Origin: Raphanus sativus
Taxonomy: Eukaryota; Streptophyta; Magnoliopsida; Brassicales; Brassicaceae
DNA: 64,000 bases
Direction of reading: 5' to 3'
Assembly: GCF_000801105.2 (NCBI RefSeq)
Contig: NC_079516.1
Location: 10,974,001 to 11,038,000 of the forward strand
Shown here piece by piece: positions 55,653-64,000 of this stretch (positions are counted from its first letter, which is position 1; each line of letters opens with the position of its first letter). A program made the translations under genes and the position numbers. The notes beneath the pieces are model-generated. The model searched no databases and was not told where the DNA came from. It was given only the letters and a program-made list of their open reading frames with translations.

Positions 55653-58284
55653 ATGGGCTGCGTATCCTCAAAAGGAGTGCGAACCAACGACGGTTACATG
55701 GAGACCAACCATGTCCCTATCCCAAAAGACAACAACAACAACAAGAAACAAGCTTCTTCAGAGGAAACAAGCGTTAATGGAAACGACGCTACATTGAGGT
55801 TAATACCCAACACGAGTGCTGTCTTCTCTGATGACGAAGAAGAGGAGGAGAAGAAGGAAGAGAGCTTCGAGATGAAATCTCTATCAGTATCTCAAAAAGA
55901 CAGCACCGTCGTCGAGTTACTCGATAATGTAGGACCCTTGCAGCCGAGAGTGAGTCGTAGTGTTACCAATGGAGACAGGACATCTAAGGTTATTGCCGGT
56001 TGGCCTTCTTGGTTGGTTTCCGTTGCTGGTGAAGCTCTCACTGGATGGCTTCCTCGTTGTGCTGACTCCTTCGAGAAGTTAGAGATGGTGAGAGATAGAT
56101 AATCAAGTTGTTTCTTTTTTTCGGATCTCATAACTAATGCTTTTTTTTAATAGATTGGGCAAGGGACGTATAGCAATGTGTACAGAGCCCGTGATCTCGA
56201 AACGAACCAGATCGTTGCACTGAAGAAGGTTCGGTTTGCTAATATGGATCCTGAGAGTGTGAGGTTCATGGCCAGAGAGATTATCATCCTCCGCAGGCTT
56301 AACCATCCTAACGTTATGAAACTCCTAGGTCTTATCATTTCAAAGGCTTCAGGAAGTTTGTATCTTGTTTTTGAATACATGGACCATGATCTTACTGGCC
56401 TTGCTTCCACCCCTGGGATTAACTTCTCTCAACCACAGGTTATAAGACAAACAAACAAAAAAAAGTTTGTTGTAAATTGAGTTTGTTCTGAATATGTTTT
56501 TTTTTTTGGCTATATTAGATTAAATGCTATATGAAGCAGTTGCTGCTTGGCTTAGAACATTGCCATAGCTGTGGTGTGTTGCACCGTGACATCAAGGGAT
56601 CAAATCTTCTGCTAGATCGTAACAACAATCTCAAGATTGCTGATTTTGGTCTTTCTACTTTTTACAAACGGAAACAGCCTCTGACTAGCCGTGTTGTGAC
56701 CTTGTGGTACCGCCCGCCTGAGCTTCTCCTCGGTTCCACAGACTATGGGGTCACGGCTGATCTGTGGAGCACTGGATGCATACTTGCTGAGCTCTTTACT
56801 GGAAAGCCTCTTCTTCCCGGAAGAACAGAGGTGTTGTGTCCACTTACTATAGAATCGATTTTTTTTTAAAAAAAATTGTGTCAGAGGATATTAAACAGAG
56901 CATTTTATTATTTCTGGTATGAACACAGGTAGAACAAATGCACAAGATCTTTAAACTCTGCGGATCACCTTCTGAGGAGTATTGGAGAAGATCAAGATTG
57001 CGGCATGCAACTATCTTTAAACCTCAACATCAGTACAAGCGATGTTTAGCTGAGACATATAAGGATCTAATCCCTTCTTCAGCTTTGGCTCTCCTTGATG
57101 TCCTTCTTGCTGTAGAGCCAGAAGCACGTGGAACCACATCCTCTGCCCTTCAAAGCGAGGTTGTTACTTATGAAACTATTCACCTACTTTAGTGACATTG
57201 TGTCTTTCTTTACACATTTCTTTTTTTTTTGTTCCTCCAGTTCTTTACGACAAAACCTTTTCCAAGCGAGCCATCAAGCTTACCGAGATATCAGCCAAGG
57301 AAAGAATTTGATATCAAGCTTCGAGAAGAGGAAGCAAGACGGTAAGATTCCAGATCATTCTAATCTTAACCCTTGTGGTTTGTTTATCTCAGTGAACAAT
57401 TAAACCCCATCCTGAAATTTTCTCATGAGCAGAAGGAAAGGTGCGAGCAGTAAACAGAATGAACAAAGACGGGTTTCAAAAGAATCAAGAGCTGTACCTG
57501 CCCCGGGTGCCAATGCAGAGTTACTGGCATCAATACAGGTCTAAAGATGCATACATGTGTATATGAGCCTATGCTTTCTCTTCCTTATTGCTTGGATTGT
57601 TTTATATTTTATTTATTTTACAGAAACGACTAGGGGAGACTAACCAAACAAGCATGAGTGAGACGTTTAATCCTGAGGGAGATTCTGGCTCTGGCTTCCG
57701 GATCGAACCACACAATCCCTACCCAGTTTACACAAATGGTGACAATCATCCTAACGGGTCAAGCCATCTGAGAACACAAAGGTCCTATGTCCAACGTGGA
57801 GGAGCCCAATTGTCAAGATTCTCAAACTCGGTAGCAACTAACCGAGATGGTTCTTCACAGTTTGGAAGTATGAGAGACGCCTTAGTCAATCAACGATGGC
57901 TTGAAGATGGTTCAGGGAATTTCAATTTGTCCCAAAGATTGCTTGAGAAACCCAATGGTTTGATGAGGAAAGATGACCCTTCATCCTCTAGCAAAGGACC
58001 GTTAATGGTAATTAGAAACGAAACCCACGTTTAACATTGTTGTTGTCTGTTAGTTCCTCGTGTTCTGATATCTGTTGCTGATCACAACATAGGGTTATGA
58101 TGGAGAGAAGAGAGAGAGGATTCATTACTCAGGACCACTGATCTCAGGAGAAGGTAACTTGGATGAAATGTTGAAAGAACATGAAAGGCAGATCTTGTTG
58201 GCTGTACGTCGAGCTCAAGCTGATAAGGCTAAGAGGGATGTTAGCAGACAGACCCGGGGCTCGCTTCTTGCTAATGGGAGGTGA
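55653..58284 (+). CDS. CDK-like serine/threonine kinase with N-myristoylation signal
   Basis: Protein kinase of the plant CDKC/CRK-like group, At1g57700-like. Eight exons join in frame: 55653-56087, 56154-56438, 56519-56830, 56929-57159, 57241-57341, 57433-57538, 57624-58007 and 58093-58284, giving 681 residues. The N-terminus MGCVSSKG fits myristoylation (Gly2) and palmitoylation (Cys3), predicting membrane attachment. Kinase domain from about residue 140: Gly loop GQGTYSNVY, Lys169 in VALKK, Glu187 in AREI, HRDIKGSNLLL with Asp264, DFG at 282-284, activation segment TSRVVTLWYRPPELLLG. All catalytic residues are present. The C-terminus is long, Ser/Asn-rich and ends with a helical segment EHERQILLAVRRAQADKAKR. 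Substrates unknown. Confidence 0.94.
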
Positions 58285-59652
58285 TTGGAGATTCCTTTTT
58301 TAGAAAATAAAAACAAACTTTTGGGAACAGTCTGATGATGGTTCTTCACCATACTTGATCAGCTTTCTTCTTTTTGTAAGACTTGTATGGTCAAGAAGAA
58401 GGGGATTAAGACTTAGGCTCTTGTTTTGTACAGTCAATTTGCTAACATTTTATCGGATTTGATTCTTTTAAATAATCTAATAAAATCCCGATTTAGGAGT
58501 TATTACTGTTCCAAGTTTACAATCATCTTCTGCTATGTATATCATTACGTTATCTAATTTGGCTTGGTGGAAAGAGTTGGTAGTGAAAACGATGTTATTC
58601 GTCAACGGCAACGGGAGCTTGAACCAAAGTGTGACACATCCCAATCATTGTCCATATATTACCAATGATCACCGTTATATCAAAACATTTTCTTTATTTC
58701 TCATCCATTAGCTGATGCATCTCAAAAAATTTCAATAACTCTCGAAATTAAGTCATATATCCCATCGTGATCTAGTCTGGTCAGAAATGAAAAATGCATT
58801 CAAATAAATATTGGTAAGCTGCGGAATGGTGGAATCGTGTTTTGTTTAGCATCTTATTGACTAATGATTTAATCTTTTTCCTTAGGGAAGTATTTTTTCC
58901 CCTCTTGATCACCATTGTATCAAAGCATTTTCTTGATCTCTCATCTTTTTAGCTGCTGCATGAATCTTCTTATTGTTTTCGATAATTCTCAATGTTAAAT
59001 CATATCAAAGAAATATCAACACGTCCGTCAACCACAAAACGGTGTACTTAAGACTATAATTGGTAACTGGGCCATGAAATGTATACTGCAACACTCAAAA
59101 TTCAAAGCCTTCACAGCTGATTGTCAAGAGCTTATCACAATGATCACACATCCGGGAGTGCGGCATAACTTTTCAGCTGAGCTTAAGGAAATCACAAGAC
59201 TTGGAAGACATCGTTCAATTTTTTTTGTTAGGAGTGCTGCATGAATCTTCTTGTTGTTTTCAGTAATTCTTCCAATTAACCTTCGCGCAACCGTGTCCCA
59301 TGATGTGTAGCGAAAGATAAGTGATCAGTGATCACTTGTCTCATCTTGTTCCCCACATAAAACACAAGCAAAAAAAAACTTCATGATAACACCAAAATGA
59401 TATGAAAAATAACATTTTGTTTAAAGAATGCATATACTCTTAGAATTAAATAATTATGAAGTTTTCTTTAGATCTGAGGAGATGTGGTTTAGGAGTTAGA
59501 TATTAGGACTTAAAGTTTAGAATAATAATATTCATTATACTTTATTATTTATTTTTTAAAATTTATATTAAATATAGTATTCCTTAAAGGTAGTTTAATT
59601 TTTGATCTTTGATAAACAATACTGTATTGGTTATTTTGTTTCTTTACTGTTA
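58285..59652. other. 3' UTR, then spacer with diverged direct repeats
   Basis: After about 200 bp of 3' UTR, 58640-59280 has repeated phrases: GATCACC(G/A)TTATATCAAA/ATTGTATCAAAGCATTTTCTT at about 58665 and 58906, and GCTGCATGAATCTTCTT at about 58953 and 59235. This suggests old partial duplications. No gene. Confidence 0.5.
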
Positions 59653-61186
59653 CTAGGTGATGGCCCGCGGAAGCGGGCGTAAATTTATAATTAATTATTA
59701 ATATATTCATTTCTAAACAAAGTTTATAATGAAAAATTATTATTTATGTTCTCATCTAAAATATTTCAGATCTTGTAAATTTATTTGTACACTGAAATGT
59801 ATTTAGAAATTATCCTTTATTTTAAATTTATTCCTTTTTCAATTATATAAAAATTAAAATTTTTGCTTGATTCATATTTAATATGTGTTTTGTCATCTAA
59901 AATAATCTTTGTCTTCTAAATTTATTTGTACACTAAAATATAATTATAAATTATCTTTTTATTTTAAAATTTATTCTCTTTTCAATTATATAAATATTAA
60001 AATTTTACTTGATTAACTTTTGAGTTCTTTTTTAATTTTAACTCTTTTACTATAAACTTTATACAGAAAATAACATAATATATATAAGAAATATTTTATT
60101 TTTATTATGTATTTTAGATTTTAGATAATTATTAATATTATTAAAAATTAAAAAATTTTACTTGATTAACATTTAGTTATGTGTTATGTGTTTTTTAATT
60201 TTTAATTATTTATTATAAGATTTTTACAGAAAACAACACAAAATGTATATGAACTATTTTTTATTTTAATATATATTTTAGATTTTAGATAATATTAATA
60301 TTATTAATTTTAATAATTTATCTAACCAAAAGAATTAAAATTTGTTTTTTTTTTAATTTTGTGGCTAATTTATATGTTGTATTCATTAAGTTTATAAATG
60401 ATATTAACCATTCTAACTTTTTTAGTTTAAAATATATTTTGTGATTTTGGATAATTTTTATTTTATTTTGTGGCTAATTTATGTGTTGTATTCATTAACG
60501 GTATAAATGATACTAACTAGTAACCACTCTAACTTTTTTTTATTTTAAAATATATTTTTTGATTTTGGATAATTCTTATCATTATTAATTTTAATATTAT
60601 CTAATTAAATAATTAAATTCGTTTTTATTTTATGTGTAATTTATATTTTTATTTATTAAGGGTATAAACGATATTAACTACTTTAATTTTTAACGTGAGA
60701 TTTCCGTTGCGAAAAACCACTTACTTGATTAACTTTTAGTTATGTGTTTTGTGTTTTTTTTTTTAATTTTGAACTCTTTACTATAATTGTTTTTCAGAAA
60801 ATAACAAAATATGTATAAGAACTATTTTTATTTTAATATGTATTTTTAGATTTAAGATAATGCGTAATATTATTACTTTTAATAATTTATTTAATCAAAA
60901 GAAGTAAAATTAGATTTTTATTTGGTGGCTAATTTATATGTTGTATTTATTAAGGGTATAAATGATATTAACTACTCTAACTTTTTATTTTAAATTTTTA
61001 TTTTGATTTTGGATAATTTTTATTATTATTAATTTTAATCATTATCTAATTTAATAATTAAAATTCGTTTTTATTTTATAGATAATTTATATTTTTATTC
61101 ATTAAAATTATAAACGATATTAACTACTTAACTTTAAACGTGAGAGTTTTGTTGCGAAAAATCACTTTCGCAAATTATAGTATAGA
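59653..61186 (-). mobile_element. Non-autonomous Helitron (minus), both ends clear
   Basis: Read on minus: the 5' end TCTATACTATAATTTGCGAA at 61186 is preceded by A. The 3' end has the hairpin GCCCGCTTCCGCGGGC, then CATCACCTAG ending at 59653, followed by T. 1,534 bp. Inside, a unit of several hundred bases recurs in diverged form (TGTTGTATTCATTAA..TATAAATGATA.TAAC near 60375, 60487 and 60940; AACGTGAGA(G/T)TT near 60702 and 61137). No Rep/Hel coding. Confidence 0.85.
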
Positions 61187-61556
61187 TTTTGTCATAAAAA
61201 CTAACAATTTGTTTTCGAACACCAACTATTTGTATGATATTGAGAGAAATTGTCTAGTAAATAAATATAAATGTCAACCAAGGAACGATAAAAAGCAAAC
61301 CAGAAAACGAGAAACTAAACCGAATAGAACCAATGGTAAGGAAGAATATTCTCTACTGAGAGTATCCGATCCTTCTAGAGCCCTAGTTTTACACTCTCTC
61401 TCTCTCTCTAGGGAAAATTCGCGTAAGATATCTTCTTCTCCGCATTGCTTATAGTCTCGAAATCTTTACTCACCGTTTATTTTTTTTTTGGTAGTAGATC
61501 TGAACTCAGAACCCTCGCAATTCGTTCGTAGCTCTTTATTCATTTCCGTCTGAGCA
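61187..61556 (+). promoter_or_regulatory. Promoter and leader of eEF1B-gamma
   Basis: CT-rich leader (CTCTCTCTCTCTCT near 61396-61409) with a TAGAGCCCTAG-type word just before it. The AAACCCTA/telo-box theme common to translation genes is only approximate (AGAGCCCTAGTTTT). The Helitron stops about 370 bp before the start codon. Confidence 0.4.
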
Positions 61557-63185
61557 ATGGCATTGGTTAGTTCTGCTACACTCGATCATCAATGCTAAGC
61601 TTATTCCTTGGGTTTAGTGTGCTGAGTTTGTTACTGTTAAATCACAGGTTCTACACACTTACAAGGGAAACAAAGGTGCCTACAAGGCACTCATCGCTGC
61701 AGAGTATGCAGGTGTCAAGATCGAGGAGTCCTCCAACTTTCAGATGGGCGTCACCAACAAATCTCCCGAGTTTCTCAAGATGAACCCCATTGGAAAGGTT
61801 CCCGTGCTTGAGACTCCACAAGGTCCCATCTTTGAGAGCAATGCCATCACCCGATACGGTATACTCTCCTTTCCCTTCTATGTTTGTTTGGATTATAATT
61901 AAATATTTTGCTGTCACACTACAGTGAGCCGTGTGAATGGTGACATCCCTTTGAATGGATCATCCCTCATTGATTACGTAAGCTCATGTTCATCCCCTAG
62001 GCAATTTTAAAAATTTCTTTACTATTTATTAAAAAATGTCTAATTTGCATTTTCAGGCTCACATTGAGCAATGGATTGATTTTGCCTCGTTGGAGATTGA
62101 TGCTAACATGCTGAGGTGGTTCGCTCCAAGGATGGGCTATGCTCCTTTCTCTGCTCCTGTAACTGCTTCTCTTCACTCTCTCTCCTTAAAACCATGCTAC
62201 TCTCTTTGCATTCTAATAATTCTCCCTTTTTTTTTCTTCTTAAGGCTGAGGAAGCTGCTATTGCTGGATTGAAGAGAGGACTTGATGCTCTTAACACCCA
62301 TCTCGCCTCCAACACTTACCTCGTTGGACACTCTGTTACCCTCGCGGATATTGTAACCATCTGCAACTTGAACTTGGGATTTGCCACCGTGATGACCAAG
62401 AGCTTCACCTCTGAGTTCCCTCATGTTGAGAGATACTTCTGGACAATGGTCAACCAACCCAACTTCAAGAAGGTGATTGGTGATGCCAAGCAGACCCAAG
62501 CTGTCCCTCCTGTTCCTTCTAAGAAAGCTGCGCAGCCTGCAAAGCCCAAGGAGGAGCCTAAGAAGCCTGCCCCTGCAGCAGAGGCACCCAAGTTTGCTGA
62601 GGAGGAAGAAGCACCAAAGCCCAAGGCCAAGAATCCTCTTGATTTGCTACCACCTAGCCCAATGGTTCTTGATGAGTGGAAGAGGCTTTACTCCAACACC
62701 AAGTCCAACTTCCGTGAGGTTGCAATCAAAGGTATAATATTTAAGCTGCTGATCACAGTTGCATTCTATTAATCTGACTGCATTCAATGTTTGAATTCAA
62801 TGCAGGATTCTGGGACATGTACGATCCAGAGGGATACTCGCTATGGTTCTGTGACTACAAGTACAACGACGAGAACATGGTTTCGTTTGTTACACTGAAC
62901 AAGGTTGGTGGGTTCCTCCAGCGAATGGACTTGGCACGTAAATATGCCTTTGGAAAGATGCTCATTTGCGGGTCAGAGGCTCCTTTCAAGGTGAAGGGTT
63001 TGTGGCTGTTCCGTGGACCAGAAATCCCCAAATTCATTATGGATGAGGTCTACGACATGGAGCTCTACGAGTGGACCAAAGTTGATATCTCTGACGAAGC
63101 ACAGAAAGAGCGTGTTAGCCAGATGATTGAAGATGCCGAGCCTTTTGAAGGTGAGGCTCTTTTGGACGCCAAGTGCTTCAAGTGA
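61557..63185 (+). CDS. Translation elongation factor 1B gamma subunit
   Basis: Scaffold subunit of the eEF1B complex, which reloads eEF1A with GTP during translation (cytosol). Six exons join in frame: 61557-61565, 61648-61858, 61925-61977, 62057-62158, 62245-62731 and 62806-63185, giving 413 residues. Exon 1 encodes only MAL. The N-terminal glutathione-transferase fold (about 1-205) shows VLHTYKGNKGAYKALIAAEY and GLDALNTHLASNTYLVGHSV. A Lys/Pro/Glu linker (KPKEEPKKPAPAAEAP) is followed by the conserved EF1G domain (about 255-413) with GFWDMYDPEGYSLWFCDYKY and the end EGEALLDAKCFK. Length matches Arabidopsis eEF1B-gamma; the neighbours indicate the At1g57720 copy. Complete. Confidence 0.96.
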
Positions 63186-63545
63186 GAGATGCTCTTCTTC
63201 ACCCCCACCTCTATCTCCACAGGGTGCTTACTCTGTTACTAGTGTTTTGATATCTTCTAGAGTCCTTGCAACCTCTGAATCGTAGAGTTTTTCTGGGATT
63301 TAACAACTGCTCTTTTGTGACAGAATTGCTTAAAACTCTTTCTATGTTGTCATCTTTCTATTGGTTTACATCCATTTTGGTTTCGACTTTAGATTGGTTT
63401 ATTCGAAATTCGTGGCACTTATAAATTATTACATCGGTATGACTCTAGCATTGAAACATTAAACAGCTTGAATAAATTTGAAAACAAAATAGAAAACATC
63501 TGTGTAGCAAGTGATCGAACCTTAGAAGCCAAGCAAGCATTAGGA
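63186..63545. other. 3' UTR of eEF1B-gamma and short spacer
   Basis: Likely 3' UTR to about 63380, then the convergent 3' side of the P450 gene. Confidence 0.5.
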
Positions 63546-63671
63546 TCATATGGTCTTAGTGACTCTGACTTTAAGACCGTGTTCCATACGAAGAATGACA
63601 GAGGGAACTGGTTCCATCTTGCGACCTTCAACGACCTTGAAATCATAATTTTGTATGATCTCCACAGCGAC
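63546..63671 (-). CDS. Cytochrome P450 (CYP96A-like), last exon only
   Basis: Minus-strand segment of 41 codons after an acceptor-like CTTGCAG: VAVEIIQNYDFKVVEGRKME, then PVPSVILRMKHGLKVRVTK and a TGA at 63548-63546. This is the C-terminal end of plant CYP96A/CYP86-clan enzymes (ER-bound fatty-chain or alkane hydroxylases), after the heme loop. Its place next to eEF1B-gamma suggests the MAH1/CYP96A15 counterpart (At1g57750). The rest would lie beyond the right edge. Alternatively it is only a 3' fragment: 63672-64000 shows no further P450 sequence, so the intron would be more than 320 bp. Confidence 0.65.
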   Translation of the reverse strand, partial: VAVEIIQNYDFKVVEGRKMEPVPSVILRMEHGLKVRVTKTI

Positions 63672-64000
63672 CTGCAAGAAAGCTAAATGTTTACCCAAAA
63701 TTCAGTAATACTTTTTTGATCAGATTTGGTTCGGTTTCTGGATTCGGATTTTCTACCCAATCCTATATCGTTTATTGTCACAAAATTTTAAACGAGAGTG
63801 ACAATAGTTCCAATTCATTTTAGGTATGCAACATTTTTTTAAAACCAAAACACATTTTATTATCTATGTGTTCTATTTAGATAAATCATTAAAAAATTAT
63901 TCTAGACTTATTTAAAGAAAGTAACTACATTTTGATCAGCACTTCAAAAGCGTGGGTTTTTTTTTGAAATAAACCAAATTTAATATGAATAAATTTTTTG
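63672..64000. other. AT-rich edge (intron of the P450 gene or spacer)
   Basis: No coding sequence recognised; either an intron of the minus-strand P450 or intergenic DNA. Confidence 0.4.

Noticed and set aside
1..64000. CRISPR arrays, operons, bacterial-style features, rRNA genes
   Set aside because: None seen. Spliced genes and plant transposons show this is plant nuclear DNA, and no rRNA or intact tRNA gene was recognised.

Overview
This is plant nuclear DNA, almost certainly from a Brassicaceae species, most likely of the Brassica/Raphanus lineage. Spliced genes with GT-AG introns read easily as close relatives of Arabidopsis thaliana chromosome 1 genes, and the AT-rich spacers are full of Helitrons, hAT, MULE-like and Harbinger elements, LINE remnants and LTR-retrotransposon pieces. 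The Arabidopsis locus names below come from memory, not from a search.

Genes, left to right: a receptor-like protein running off the left edge (RLP9-like, minus); beta carbonic anhydrase BCA6 (13.5-15.1 kb, plus); a DUF7870/methyltransferase-like membrane protein (At1g58120-like, minus); a bZIP protein lacking the canonical basic-region Asn (At1g58110-like, plus); an R2R3-MYB (minus); the C-terminal remnant of an FBD/LRR F-box gene (minus); a bromodomain protein (At1g58025-like, plus); a small TFIIS-N-like protein (minus); a seven-pass membrane protein (CAND1/At1g57680-like, plus); a CDK-like kinase with an N-myristoylation signal (At1g57700-like, plus); translation elongation factor eEF1B-gamma (At1g57720-like, plus); and the last exon of a CYP96A P450 (MAH1-like, minus) at the right edge. 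The left genes follow Arabidopsis in descending order (58190, 58180, 58120, 58110, 58025) and the right genes in ascending order (57680, 57700, 57720, 57750). This points to an inversion junction at about 43.4-48.6 kb, where a decayed copia element, an AT-rich repeat block and a MITE lie.

Mobile DNA fills most of the rest. 5.4-12.0 kb is a 5'-truncated gypsy element whose 3' LTR is split by two Helitrons placed exactly end to end. 12.1-12.9 and 53.4-54.2 kb hold two copies of one non-autonomous retroposon family, each with a perfect target-site duplication. 18.5-23.0 kb is a Helitron into which a complete, apparently intact PIF/Harbinger transposon (both ORFs, TIRs and a TTA duplication) has inserted. 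A 1.27-kb MULE-like element (31.8-33.1 kb, 9-bp duplication), a 0.9-kb hAT-like element (36.2-37.1 kb, 8-bp duplication) and minus-oriented Helitrons at 34.9-36.0, 52.6-53.2 and 59.7-61.2 kb have boundaries readable to the base.

The genes are not co-regulated as a unit; this is ordinary plant gene space. The most noteworthy items are the intact Harbinger nested in a Helitron, the Helitron-Helitron junction, the paired retroposons, the inferred inversion point, a damaged splice donor in the RLP gene, and a USE+TATA promoter-like pair with Pol III spacing at 51.2 kb that has no recognised RNA behind it.
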